Source: Salminus brasiliensis
Lineage: Eukaryota > Chordata > Actinopteri > Characiformes > Bryconidae
Assembly: GCF_030463535.1 (NCBI RefSeq)
Contig: NC_132897.1
Coordinates: 6,454,321 to 6,518,320 of the forward strand
Reading direction: 5' to 3'
Length of the DNA stretch: 64,000 nt
The position numbers and the translations under genes are program-made. Shown piece by piece: positions 11,898-25,600 of this stretch. Within the stretch, counting starts at the first letter, position 1, and each line of letters opens with the position of its first letter. The notes beneath the pieces were generated by a model. It ran no database searches and had not been told where the DNA came from. It saw only the letters and a list, made by a program, of their open reading frames with translations.

Positions 11898-11964
11898 GGA
11901 AACCCCCTAAAAGTAAGTCCTAAAGGGAACTGTCAAAAACGAAACTTACTGCTGTTCTATAAAG
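11898..11964 (+). promoter_or_regulatory. Promoter of the second chemokine gene: kB-like, ISRE-like and TATA elements
   Basis: GGAAACCCCC at 11898-11907 fits the NF-kB pattern GGRRNNYYCC. AAAAACGAAACT at 11935-11946 differs by one base from the ISRE pattern GAAANNGAAACT. TATAAAG at 11958-11964 lies about 145 bp before the ATG. The order and tight spacing suit an inducible cytokine promoter; activity is inferred. Confidence 0.55.
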
Positions 11965-12107
11965 AGCCAAGAAAGGGACAGTGGGACACATCACTCACAT
12001 CACATCACAAAAGCCCACAGGAGGTTTCTTTATACTCTCAGCAGCAACAGACACACCTTCTTAACTGAGCTGAAACACGAACACTCCTCTCTCCTTCTTC
12101 ATCAGCG

Positions 12108-12575
12108 ATGGCAACAACCGGGGTTAGCAGTCTGTGTGTGGCTCTCTGGATCACTGGCCTCATCTTAAGCAGCAACCTGGAAAGTAAGTTCTATTGATTC
12201 AAGTGAGCATCATGCATGACAGTATACAGTACATGTGTTGTGTATATGCATAGATGCACTGATTTGATATATATATGAAGTTGCTGTTTTTTTATATAAT
12301 GTATAATACAAGAGTAGAAATAATAGATTTTGATAACAGTATTATTAGCAGTATTATTAGTAACAATATAAAACTATATAATAGCATCATTTCTGTCCTA
12401 TATTATGTACATTATATTACATGTCATGCTCTTATTTTGTATTGAATATAACCCTGGTGTTATATAACAACAGTATGATTAGTAACAATAAAATGCTGTA
12501 TTTCATTTATGTTATTTTATGTTATATTATATATATATACACATTACTCTAATTTTGTATTATATATACCCCAGT

Positions 12576-12633
<58 letters not shown>

Positions 12634-12634
12634 T

Positions 12635-12701
<67 letters not shown>

Positions 12702-13185
12702 TAGAGAGAGAGAGAGAGAGAGCGAGAGCGAGAGAGACAGAGAGATGTGCACTGAGGGGGATGTTGTCGTGCCGTGCCGAATTACAGTCTGCTTTCACAT
12801 CCCCCTGCAGTGACTCCACAGTCGCAGGCTTGGGAATATTGCAGTTATATATCATAAAAGACAAGCTCCGATTTTAGTGCAGCAGAGTTCCGGTCTTAAT
12901 AGCTGCTGCTCCTTTCCCACCATGAGCCAGCATTGCAGATGTTAAAATGTATGAGATTGTAAAACACTGACCACACACGTGCACACGTGCACACACACAC
13001 ACACACACACACACATAGCTAAGAAACACTTTCATTTTCACTGACCTACAGCAATTCTGAAACAAACAGGCGGTATCTATTTATAGTCTTTCACCCTCAG
13101 AGTAACATGAATCAATCTAACCCTGACCAGACAACACTCAAACTCAACACTGTGCTATCTCTCCTTCTTTATCTTTCTATCATCT

Positions 13186-13228
<43 letters not shown>

Positions 13229-15080
13229 TTTCTCTCACTCACTCTCCTCTTTCTATACCCCCTCTTTCTTTCTTTATCTCTCTATCCTCTCCATATCTTT
13301 CTTTCTGTATCCCTCTATCATCGCACATTCTCTCACGCAGCCTGGTTAGACTGTTCCATTGATGTGACCAGTAGGCTACTAAGTTTTCATAGGACAGTCC
13401 TATCGAGGACCTGACACCCTATAGGATTGGAACACAGCTACTGCAGTGCAGCAAAAGTGAATTACACTCCATTGCTGCTTTTATTTTTTTGCTACTGTGC
13501 TTTTCTTTCTAGCTTAAATCTAAGTTTGAAATTAAAATATTAATATTATTATTCCTCTTCTCTCTCTCAGTGGGCCTCGGAGACCAGGCACTGGACTGCT
13601 GTCTGTCAGTCAGTAATAACAGTATCCCAAAATATATCGTATCCAGCTACCGCGAGCAGTTCAAAGATGAAGGCTGTCCCATCGATGCTGTCATGTGAGT
13701 ATAGCATGCAGAATAGACTGGACAACATATCATGTTCATCAATTGCCATACATGTATAGCTCAAGAGCTGATGACTGATTCCCCATAGATGGTAAATGCA
13801 GCATGTAGCACGTCTATAATCTGAAAACTGTTATTTATAACATGTTTACATAGTTATATATAAGACTAGCATCTTTAATAGGTGACTTTGCTTACCTTTC
13901 ACAGATTTGTAACCAAAAAAAGCAGGCACCTGTGCGCTCCAAGTGATCCTGAATGGGTCATCAACCTGAGAAAAGATGTGGACAAAACTCTGCTTCACTG
14001 CCAGAAGACCAACTTCAAGGTATGTGATTTACTTATTGTCAAAAGTTTGTAGTTTGAAGAAATATACACCTGTGGTTTTACCCTAACTGCAGCATCCATA
14101 ACCTGCACTAGATGACCAGAGACAACCTGGCTTCTTTGCACTTGCAATACGACAGAAAGCTTGCATAATGGGAAACACATGTATAGGCTAATGGAAGTCA
14201 ATAGACAGATGCTTATAACAGGAGCCAGTGGGTAGTACATTTAAACTCAGCAAAATTATTAAACATGACAATTAAGTTTATGCTGCAAGAAAACATAATC
14301 CATCTAATTTCAAGCTGCAAAATACAGGTTAGGGGCTTTTCTCTAATGGTAAACATAGTTTACAAGGCAACTCAAGGGTTATGCAACTCCTCAAACCCTG
14401 TACATAGTTTTATAGACCCTGCACTGGAACCCTGTGGGACTCAACAAAAATGTCAGTTATACCAGAGCTTCTCATTCTGAAGAAAGTAGGTGAGATCTAG
14501 TCATATATTCATGATACAGTCTGAAGAACAGAGCTCCATTCCTCCAGGTTTCTCCTGGATGCCCCCCAGTCCAGCCAGCACAGCATGGATGTGTTCAATT
14601 CCATCATCATCATCAGCAGCAGCAGCTCACCTGATTTACCATCATTAAGCCCTGATTTACCACTAAACCAGGTGTTGGATGATGACAAATAATAAGTGTC
14701 AATCCATGACTACCCAGGCTTGATCTACAGTTCTACAGCTGTCTCAAACCGGTGCTTAAAACTGCATGCCAAATGCTGTTGAAAAGAATGAACAGATGTG
14801 TTTAGAGCTCCGAGTACTAATTCAAGCCCCATTGAGCTTATCTGAACCGAATCTTGGTTTATGTTTCTGGAAGATTATCTGTCTCATTGTATCCATTTGC
14901 TTTGGTACGGGTCTGACGCAACAGCCTTCACACAAAAACCACTGTACTCTTAAACCGCAGACCACAAGTCATAACTTCTTACTGCTGAATAATCACTAAC
15001 AACTCACGTCACTCAGTGAGCTCACTCTCCTCTGTTTCTCTGTGTTGCAGGGGAAACGATGCAATGGCATGAAACCCTAG
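12108..15080 (+). CDS. CC chemokine, CCL19/CCL21-like (six-cysteine form)
   Basis: Four exons join in phase: 12108-12183, 13571-13694, 13905-14019 and 15051-15080, giving 114 residues. Residues 1-25 form a signal peptide (SSLCVALWITGLILSS). The mature chain has DCCLSVSNNSIPKYIVSSYR, then DEGCP, FVTKK and RHLCAPSDPEWV. This is very like the mammalian CCL19/CCL21 core (DCCL...IP...V.SYR). Two extra cysteines follow, in LLHCQK and KRCNG, as in six-cysteine CCL21-like chemokines. Family knowledge: CCL19 and CCL21 bind CCR7 and guide lymphocytes and dendritic cells. The gene has the same exon plan as its upstream neighbour, with a longer third intron (about 1 kb) and a 10-codon last exon (stop included). 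It has its own TATA box, IRF-like site and NF-kB-like site. A poly(A) signal AATAAA is at 15354-15359. Confidence 0.92.
12576..12740. repeat. Compound (TA)n/(GA)n microsatellite in chemokine intron 1
   Basis: About 125 bp of TA with a few interruptions (cat, gtg) passes into about 30 bp of GA. All open frames across it are repeat artefacts. Confidence 0.95.
12981..13015. repeat. (CA)n microsatellite
   Basis: A CA dinucleotide run preceded by 'cacgtgcacacgtgcacaca', within the first intron of the second chemokine gene. Confidence 0.9.
13185..13330. repeat. (CT)n/(CG)n low-complexity tract
   Basis: A CT run of about 30 bp, then a short CG run (gcgcgcgcgc), then TCT-rich sequence, just before exon 2 of the second chemokine gene. 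Confidence 0.85.
14470..14695 (+). repeat. Dispersed repeat D, copy 1
   Basis: It shares 'gcttctcattctgaagaaag', 'tctgaagaacagagctcc', 'tcctccaggtttctcctg', 'cacctgatttaccatcatta' and 'accaggtgttg' with 32308-32500, around a variable cat/cag triplet core. The family is not identified. Confidence 0.7.
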
Positions 15081-15353
15081 AACAATTGAGAGAACTCACA
15101 CAACCGTCAACAGTGTCAAATGAAAGCTGGAGGTTAACGTGACTCACGGCAGCTATACAGCTAAATTATCACCTTTGTTTTCTCGAATTACATGCTTTCT
15201 AAACGTTCTGCTCTGCATGGCAACATGGCACTTTTTGTTTCTGTGGTACAAATAAGCTTTTGTAAACCATTTTGATATTTCATTGTTTTCTAAAAAGGAT
15301 TTAAGTGGGCATTTCTTTGGTCTGTTACTGTAGATGAATCATGTGTCATGTTC

Positions 15354-15359
15354 AATAAA
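15354..15359 (+). terminator. Polyadenylation signal of the second chemokine gene
   Basis: A canonical AATAAA lies 274 bp after the stop codon and is followed by a GT-rich stretch (GTGTGAGCAATGTGCAGTG), the usual downstream element. Confidence 0.65.
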
Positions 15360-15399
15360 TGATTGAAGTGTGAGCAATGTGCAGTGTTGTCTTCATTGT

Positions 15400-16300
15400 C
15401 CTTTATAGTACTACATGCTTGTATTGCTAGCTTTTTTCTTTCTATGTCTTTTATGATAATAAAAATATTAACAGGATTTCTAAAGTGAGTTTCAGTAAGG
15501 GCAACTGCTCTAAAAATGCATCTTACAATTATTAAATCCTGATCATTAAATTAAATTTAATTTAAGAAAATATTTTCTTTAAAATCCCCATTACCTTTAC
15601 CATATATAGGTATGTTATCCCTTGTGGCAGGATACATATTGAACCACATCCGTAAAGAATTAATAAAGAACTGGGCTGCGTCCCAATTGCTCATTACACA
15701 CTACCATACTATAAGGTCTATTGTCGCTGTCCAATCACAAACATGTATGTGTTAAATAAGAGTTTGAATTTCTCTTGGTCCATTCATTCAAAATTCTTTA
15801 CACAGTGTACCGAACAGCTACTGAGTAAAAGCAGATAAAAGTGGAGATACGTGTTTTTACTGGACAGCAGCAATATACTATATATTACTCTAGACAGTGC
15901 ATGTTTGGCAGGTCAGTACACAAATAATCTTGTATCTTTTTTTGCTTTTTTTTTTTACATAATAGTTTTGGAAAGCAGTTGTGTTAGCATACATTTTTAA
16001 TAGCATATTTACCTTCATAATTTACTGGAACTTTACTGTTTGAAAATGAAAATACAATAGAACTAACACATTCTTAACTTAATATAACAAAATAGTAATT
16101 AGATTGAAATCTGGCTGTTGTTATTTATGTTGTATATATATATATATATATAATATGTATATAATATATATAATATTATTATTCTATAATTTTATTACAT
16201 TTAATTTTTAATTTTATAATATTATTATAATATAATATATATTTATTTATTTATGTTATATTTATGTTAGAAATGCTTCCAAATTACTGGACTATTACTG
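15400..16300. other. AT-rich spacer before tctn2
   Basis: No gene is supported. It holds AT-rich DNA, a TA/TAATAT tract at 16130-16260 and 'gctgcgtcccaattgctcat' near 15674, which resembles the end of a dispersed element. Confidence 0.6.
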
Positions 16301-16626
16301 TTTTTTGGTTGTTGTTGTTGTTTTACATTGTCTTACACTGAGAGAAAGATTTTTATCTTTGCCATTTTGGAGATACAAGGTCTTTGTGACAGTGCTGATG
16401 GCAGCTGTTTTCCTTTCACCAACGAAATCCGAGTCAGTAGGTTTCACACACTGAACCCCTCTGAATGGCTTTATTCACTTATGTCATTTATTCAGAAATG
16501 TGAAAATTCCCCTTTAAATTCTCAGGCCAGCGTGTCATCCCGGCCGCAGGGTGGCGATAATGCGGGGATTGTTTCTCCGAGCGCTTTCAGAGTTTTCACA
16601 GAGAGAAATTCCCACCCGCTCCTAAA

Positions 16627-19600
16627 ATGCCAACAGGGAGCCCATCTTTCCGTTTAAAGGTCGCTTCTGTGCTTGTCTTCGTGCTGCTTTTAAAAGAAGA
16701 AGCCACATGCAGTGTTGGTAAGCTGAATTTCTGAATAAGGCGCCGTTTGTGCGTCTGTTATGAACCTGGTTAGCTTGCTAGCACTAGCATATTATTGCCA
16801 GCGAGCTCAACGCACTCTCGTTGCCAGGGAGATCTTTGCCTCGTTGCCAAGGAGACCGTAGGCAGGCCTCTCGATGTAAATAGAAGCATGCGCTAGCTCG
16901 TTTAGCTAGCTAGCTAGCAGCTAGCTCATTACCCTGTCTATTTCAGTCGTGTTTATGTAAATAACCGCGTATTTATGCTGCATTAAGATTCTCTACATTG
17001 TACAGAGCTTTTCTGATCTTCTGGGAAAGCCTAGTTACACTAGAAGGTGGAACATTTCCTTAAGGATCTGATTGCAGTCAGCCACAAGAGTATAAGCTCC
17101 TACTGTCCAGCTACTGGTGTTGGATGAATAGCCCTGGATCACAAGTGATTCAGGGCTTTTTAAGGAATGCTTTTAAGGAATGCATTCAGCTGCTTTGCTG
17201 AAGTTGCACCCATTGCCTACACAATGCCCCTGTAGAAAAGTATTGCTGGTAGATTGGGACTCTACACTTGCACACTATTGTTTACATTTCTTACTTGCAA
17301 CCTGCACTTTATAGCTGCTGCTCTTCATACTTGCTCATACTTGCACATAAAAGCACATTTAACTTTTATTTAAATTTTTTTTTATTGTAAAAAAGGAAAA
17401 AGTTTACTTAATTTTTCTTTTTTTTTTTTTTACTTCAACTTATATTATTATACTTTATTTATTTTGTATATATTTTTTATTATTAATTTCTTTTTTGTTA
17501 TCTTTATCTATTGGTGAATGGAGGGACAGCAAAGTAAGAATTTCATTGTACAGCGTAACTGTCTGTTTCGGCTGTGCATATGACAATAAAACTCTTGAAT
17601 CTTGAATCTGCACCATGCTGCCTAAAGCCAGGCGTGGGCTATAGAGGGGTCCGAAGCCCTCCAGCATTGAGCTGTGGAGCAGTGGAAGAACCGTGTTCTC
17701 TGGAATGATGGGTGGTGGAGCTCCATCCAGTACTTTTTGGATGAATCGTGGAGTTGGGATTGAGGTGGGGTGGTGATCATCCAACATCCTGACCTCATCG
17801 ACTCTGTTGTTGCTGATTGCAATCAAATCCTCACAGCAGTGTTCCAGAATTTAGTAGAAAGCCCTTTCTGGACAGTGACAGTTATTCCATCAAAAGCAGG
17901 ATAAACTCTCTTTTTATTATCCTTGATTACGGAATAAACAGTGAATGAGCAGGTGTCTCAATACTTTTGGCCATAAATAGGGTATAAGAAATATTAAAAG
18001 ATAGCAAGTCTGCAAGAAAGACTAAGGAAGACTCTGCTCTACATGCCCGAACGTCTGTAGACACCTCCTAAAGTTTCTTCTAAATATCAAGTGTATTAAT
18101 TTTCCTCTGCTCCACAGCCCAAGGCGCCCAAGGCTGTGGTGTCTTGATCATGCTAAAGGTCACAGTGTCAGGAAAACCTCACTGACCGCATGTATAAGAA
18201 ACCCTGAGAGGAACCAGGAATCAGTAGAGGAACCAACTTCTGCTCATTATAGTGGCCCTACATGTTTACAAGAAAGGTTAAACTGAAAAAAATGGTCTAT
18301 GAGGATGTCCATATGTTTGTGGACTCATGCTCATCCAGTTTCCAATCTGGTTGATTAGCTGTGGATCACAATCGCTAGTCCAGCTCACTCCACAGCTCCA
18401 CTTCTCCATCACATCACAGCTTGATCATGCTGAGGGTGTCTGTGTCAAGACCCAGATAACATGCCCATATGGGGCCTGTATGGTTTGCCCAAATGGGAAC
18501 CCGAAAGTTTTGTCCATGATGAACTCACATATGACTTGGCCACCAGGGTCCCACCAGGGTCAGTGAGGGGACCAGGAGGGGTTGAACATGGGCCCCATTT
18601 GAGATGTACACTGCATATGAGGAATATAGGGGACCCATGTGAGATTAGGGTGGGCTGTAGCGATGGAACCCATTTTGGGAAGCCCAACTGGGTCCTAATT
18701 ACGACACACGTGGTTGGTGTGGTGCGACAGATAACACCACTACCTGCCAGTGAGTTACCACACCATGTGGGAGACTGGGGTTCAATTCCCAGTCTGGGCG
18801 GCTATGCTGTGCTACACCAATAAGAGTCTTTGGGCAAGACTCCTAACACTACACTGGCCCTCCTCTGTAATACAAGTAACCTTGTAAGTCGCTCTGGATA
18901 AGAGCGTCAGCTAAATGCCATAAATGTAATGTAAATGACGCACACATGGTAGAAAACTTAGCCCACATTCCACCCATGTGAGCCCCACATGAGTAAGTTA
19001 GCTGGGAAAGAATTAGTGAAAGTATGTATAAGAAACACTGAACACTGAGAGGAACCAATATTCAATAGAGGAACCAGCTTTTCCCTGAGATCATAGCCTT
19101 AGATGTTTGCAGTAAAGGTTAAACAGAGGGCATGGGTTCATACAGAGGAAGGGTCAGTGTGATCCACTACATGGTCAAAGGTGTATAGACACCTGCTCAT
19201 TCAGCCTTTTCTGATTTCAAGGTTATTGGTAAGCAGTTTGGCAGTTCTCCAGCTCTACTGTCCAGTGCTGGGGTTTCTTGATCACACTAAAAGTCACAGT
19301 GTCAGGAAGAACTACCTAAAAGCATGCATAAGAAACCCTGAGAGGATTTAGTAGAGGAACCATCTTCTGCCCATTATAGTAGCCCGACAAGTTAACAAGA
19401 AAGGTTAGATGAATGTTCTCATACAGAGGCAACCAGACTGAGCCCAGCATCTACTGTAAAGGTTTTTAAGGAAGAGGCTGTTACGGCTATAAAAAGAGCA
19501 AAAATACTCTTGATTTTAGAAGAATGGATGAGTAGGTGTCTACAAATGTTTGGACACACTAATAAGCGCTCTTTAGGAATGGCTCCCGCCATCAAAGCTC

Positions 19601-22600
19601 TGGTGGTTAGATGGGAAATATCCAATTGGCAGAAAAGCAGATTATGCTGGTGCCAGTCAGGCTTTTTAGCACTTTTTTATATCTTCTGTTTATTTCAAGT
19701 CTACATGTAAAGGGAAATCAAATTTCCCAAATTAACAAATTAAATTGTTATGTCAGCAACGTTATTCCCAACTTGTCAAGCCAAAATTATAGGAACTAAA
19801 CACCTATAGCATCTAGTGCTTCTTAAAGCCACATCACAGGACATTAATACATGTAATAGATATGAATACACAGCATAATAGCTGAGGCATTGTTTTACAT
19901 TACACTATATGTCCAAATGTTTACAGACACCCCTTCTAATGAATGCATTCAGCTACTTTAAGTTGCACCTATTGCTGATGCATAAGTGCAAATGTACACA
20001 CACAAATGTCCAGTCCATGTAGAGAAGCATTGCCAATAGCATAGAACTCTCTGGAGCAGATACACTTGAACCTATTACCATTATGCCTAGGTTTAACTGC
20101 TGAAAGCAAGCTGGTTCAGTAGATCCAGGTTCAGTCTTAGCTAGTCCTGGTTAAGTCTTGGACATGCATAATTCTGAGTAGGCCTAAGACCATTATATTG
20201 ATTCACAGCTTGATTTATAAAAAAAAAAAACCCTAAAATTATATAATTAAAATTATTAATAAAAAAAGTCATTTCAATGTTGTTACTGCAGTGTGCACAT
20301 GTGCAATAGTCACTTTGCAGGATGTGTAATGTCAAATAAAAAATGTTACAAATTATTTGCTGTTAGATATTCACACCTTTCTATTTTTTATGTCACATCA
20401 AATTATATATGCTAAATATTGTTAATTGTGGTCCAATATTGGATACACAGAGTGCATTATTAATATTATGACATGTCCGGTCACTACCTTCTGATGAAAT
20501 CTGGTGAAAATCCGTGTTTTTTTAATATTTCAAAATATAACAGAGAAAAATATAATACAAGCCCCTTGTAGGAATCCAGTCACAAGGCAGAGCTCTAAAC
20601 CATGTGCCGCCTGATGTAATTCAGGTTAAACATGATTGCTTAAAGGGGAATTCCACCATTCTTTTCAAATTAGATTCAACAACTCATAATTTTAACAAAG
20701 CCAATGACTCAGATTTCCCCCAGATGTTTTTCCACTGCCTGCAGTGCTACTACTGTAAGTTTTCGTATGTAATGTTGAAGATGGAAAAAGAGGGTAAATC
20801 TCAATAAAATGCTTTCTTTGTGAACTGTTCACAATTTACTACCTTCCCTAATATCTGAGATCAGCCCTAACATTAAAACCACCTGTCTAATATTGTGTAG
20901 TTCCTTAAAACAGCTGACACAATGAGACATGGACTCCACCAGACCTCTGGAGGTCTACTGTGGTATCTGGAGCAAATATGTTAGCAGCAGATCTCTTAAG
21001 TCCAGTAAGTTGGGGTATTGGGGTACAGGGTCACTGGTGGCCCTTCTTTGGTCCACTTTTGGTACGTACTAACCACAGCATTTGGAAACACCCCACAGGA
21101 CTTGCCTGATGTTTTGGAGATGTTCTGACCCATCATAATTTGGTGTCTTCTTATGTGTGACCATTTCCCTGCTTCCAACACTTTAAAACCTGGCTGTTCA
21201 TTACCTGCAATGTGTAGATTTCACCGCTTGGCACATGCTATTGTTATCAGATAATCAGTGTTACTCACTCACATGTTTTTTTAAACTTACTCTTGTGGTT
21301 TTAATGTGAATGTGATTTCATACCAGGCCATTCTCAATGACTTTGCTTATCTTAACACCCAATGACCTGTCGCTTCTTGGGTACTTTACAGTGTTTCAAC
21401 CTTCATTCCTTGTCACATTTGGGCCGAGAGCCTCTGCCTTTTTGGTTGGGAACGTGTCTAATATCTCTCTGACCGTCAGCAGCGTCACACCATCCAATAA
21501 AACAGGTATGACCAGAACAATCCAGATTTGCAATGCTCAGCTGGTATGTTGGGGTAATGCCATGGTGGAGTGCATGGGGGTTTTTCTTTCTTTCATTTGT
21601 TTTTCCTCCACCTTAGATCATTAATTGCGGTTCAAAATCTTTTGTGATTGTCTGTCTCCCTCTTCTCTTTCATTTTCTTTTTTTCCTTTCCTTTGCTATT
21701 GATATGCAGAATCATTAGCCTTTACCACTGTGTGCAGGATCTCTATGTACATTTCTAAACATAATAAAATAAGTGATCACTTTAAACTGTAAACAAAGCC
21801 ACAGGGTCAGCATATTCATTTTGTATTGCTTCTTTGCCCAAAAGGACGTCTCCCTCCTCCGTCCTGCATTCCATCCTTTCCCAGTCAATGGAATTTGTCA
21901 CAAGAGCTGATTGGAAAGGTATATATGTACTGCTCATAAAGGTTTTATGTCTTTTTATTTAGAGTTTTTATTTTATTTAGAGCATTTCAGTCACCTGGAA
22001 TGACATACGGTACAAACTACTTTTTACTTGGTTCTTTAAAACTGTCATACCTACAGTACTGTGATTAAGTATTTGCCAGTGCCAAGTATTTTGCCCAGTT
22101 TTTTCTATGTGGGTGTATTTGTCACATTTAAATGTTTTAAATAATTCAATTAATTTAACATAAGATAAAGACAACATGACAAACACACAAAAAAGTGCAT
22201 TTATGAAAGATAATGATTTGTACTCACCCATTCACCACTGTTTTAGGTTTTTCTTCATTTGTTCACTGGACTCCCAGAGCCTTAGCAATGGCCCTGTATC
22301 CATTTCAACTCCATTTCACTGACTTACATTTACATTTAATATCCTTAGCTAGTTTGTACAGACTAGGATCTAAAAGATACCTTTCCAGACCAGAATACTG
22401 AACATACTCTACACTCCGTCTAAGTACTCTCTGAGAAGATCAGTCTTCAGTCTGTCAGGTGTCAGGACAGAAAATGCCTGGATGCTTGTCTTCCGTTGAT
22501 CTTAAAGGATGGCGGTTCAAGCCGAGCCATACTTATAGCTGGAAGGGCTTTTGGTAAAGATTGGCTTTTGACCACTTTACTGGTTTACTTTTCTACTGGT

Positions 22601-25600
22601 CTTTACAGCATCAGGGTTTTCAATCTGATGCGGGCAACAGCTACAGGAAGCCAGTTAAGAACATAACAGAGGAGTTACATGGCTGAACTTAGAAACATTC
22701 ATGGATCAATCATAGACGTCTAATAGTGTGCATAGGATGACCAGCAAGAAGGTAGCTATAGTAGTCAAGTCTTAAAATGACAAGAGGAAGGGTCGAATTC
22801 TCTGGATGTTGTAAAGAAGAAATCTGCATGGCCAAGTCCGATTTGCAGCATCTTCACTTTTATACATGACATTATGTCAACATTTCATGATGAATGGACC
22901 AATAGAAATGCTCCACAATGACTTTAAATAAAATCTTTTTACATTGACTTTCATTGTTTGGTTGTGTATCAGAGTTCCCTGCTGGTGCGACTAAGCCTGA
23001 ACCGGAGTCTGCAGCTGTGTGTAAATGAGACAGAGTGCTGTGCCCAGCCGCTGTGTGTGGCAGAGACTGTGCAAGTTTCGGCTTGTCTTGGTGAAGCTCC
23101 TCTGGCCTCACTGATCCTTCAGTCTCAGATTTATGCTCAGCTGCCCCCTGGTGGCCCTGTGTTGGGTAAGCAACGTTCAGCTCTCAGCTGCTGCCTTTTC
23201 TTCACTGTGTCATTTGCCATTTTATGCCATATACACAAAATGTGAGTCATGTGAAAAAATAGGACACCCAATGAAAACCTTTTGAATTTTTTTTTAAAAA
23301 CTATTTAATCATATGGACTTTTGATCTTAATTTGAACAATACTGACAAGACACAACAACCATATTTAACATTAGCCCTTGCTGCGGTGCCCTGGGGCAGA
23401 GGGGGTGAAGGGCCTTGCTCAAGGGCCCAACAGTGGCAGCTTGCAGAGCCAGAGTATCGGACCCACAACCCTGTCATCAATAGCCAGAGAGAAATGTCTT
23501 CAAAAAATAATTAAATAGTGTATTTAATATAAATGCAGTTTTTATTAGGATTACGTTAGAACACCCCCCACATATATTACCACCTAAAATGTGTAGAATT
23601 AGAATCAGGTGCAGCACATCAGCTGCAGATAACAAGAACATGGTTAGAGAGGGTTCTGGAGGAGCCTGTCTTATTATAACCTCAGACGTTTAGTCTGGTC
23701 TGCTCTTGATTATTAAAGTGAGTGGTGAGGATCACCATGGCCAGGTCCAAAGATCTCTCTGAGGCCTTCAGAAAGAGGGCTGTAGATGCAGGTGAGTCTG
23801 GGAAGAGATTTTAAAGGATTTCAGAACAATTAGAAATCAGCCGTTCCACTGTCTGCTAAATCATTGACAAGTGAAACAACTGCCAGCGTGGCCAGGTTAG
23901 ACCATCCTAGCCAGTTTAGCCCAAGAGCAGACCACAAGATGAGTAAAGAACTATCTATCTATCAGTCCAAAAATGTCATCTTAACAACATTGTGAGTTAA
24001 CAACAATTCTTATTTATGAACAATTTTGTTAAATGTGTAAATCAATATAGGCCAGGTGCTGGCAATATGTAGTCCTAAACCAGACTGTGTATTTTGCAGC
24101 ACTGTGTAGAACTATGGGGATTTTTTTTATTGCTGTGAGGTATATTGTGATTCTTTGATTCTCTTGGTTTTGTAGAGAATAAGACGGTTATCCCTAATCA
24201 AGTGTTTCAGCCCTTGGGACGCTGCCCATGTGATCTGTCACCAGGAGAGTGTGATGTACGATGCTGCTGTGATCAGGTATGTTTAATGTCATAGAAAGAA
24301 AAAACTCCTCTAAATTCCCACTGGCAACAATAGTACTCATGACTTTAACCTTGGCCCACCCAGACTAGAGCTGGGTATCTAAACAATGGCTAGAAAATCA
24401 TTGCTTATCTCTATTATTTACGCTAGGCGATGAATGAGCCAAAATGGTCGAGTAGGTAGTGCATGACCTGTCTGCTGTAGGCCTGTGTGTTTCTCTCCTA
24501 CAGGACTGTACTCCAGAATTGCTGTGGCTTTTTACTGGTCACTGTCTCCCTGGTCCATTTGGAGGGAGTGTCACTCCTGCTCCTGAGTATGACTGCTCCT
24601 CCCAGTCTGCTGACAATGCTCCTGATTGGTTCCCTTTCCTCTGTGTTACGTCACCCTCTGAAAACAACCCGTTCCTGGGGCTCTTCTACCATGGTCAAAC
24701 AATGTAGGTTAAGTCTCTAAATCATTTTTCAAGATTTATTTCAACAGATATTTTTTTTTACTTTTTTAAGTCTTTTAAATGTGTGTTGAATGATTTCCTG
24801 TTGAAACACCCTTCCTGCAGAATTCCAAAGGGTGCTCCATCTTTCCAGGCTCAGCAGGTGGCAACTCCTGTACCTCCCACAAACTACCGCCAGGGGGAGC
24901 CTATATTCACCACGGACAACCAGTACTTTACCATCCCACAGGTTAGTAACAATCTACTGTATGTGTGTATTGTAATACACTGAAAGATGTTTTTTCCACA
25001 CCTACTTCCTGACTCTCTGGAGTAGATAAACATGAACCTACTGGCACCATGCCTAATGCCAGGCGTGGGCTAGAGGGGTATAAAGTGGAACTGTGTTCTC
25101 TGGAATGATGGATGGTGCTCCATCCAATACTTTTGGGATGAATTGGGGAGTTGGGAAAGAGGTGGGGTAATTATCCAACAGCCTGACTTTACTAATGCAC
25201 TAATGTGTTCTGTGTATGTCCCTATTCAGGTGTCTGTGCTGGGCCAATGTCTAGAGAATGCTCCAGTAGCGTTCCTACAGGACTTTGAGTCTGTGTGTAC
25301 GAGGACTCTTCAGGCCTGTCCTGCTACACCAGCAGATCTAACGGTGGCAGTGAGAGATGGGCTGGGAGGTGGGTTTTCATGAGGCTGTTGCTTTCTGATA
25401 TGCTGTGTGTTGTACCTGCATAGTATAATCCCCTGTTCTTGTGTGCATTCCAGGAATGGTCACTGTCAGCGTTGTGGATGAAGTTATCACAGACACCAGC
25501 TTATATGTATCCAGTCCTGCAAAACCTGAATCTGGTCAGTGACTGGACAGTCATTACATGCCACTTTTCTTCTCTGTGGCATCTCTGTGTGATCAGTGCT

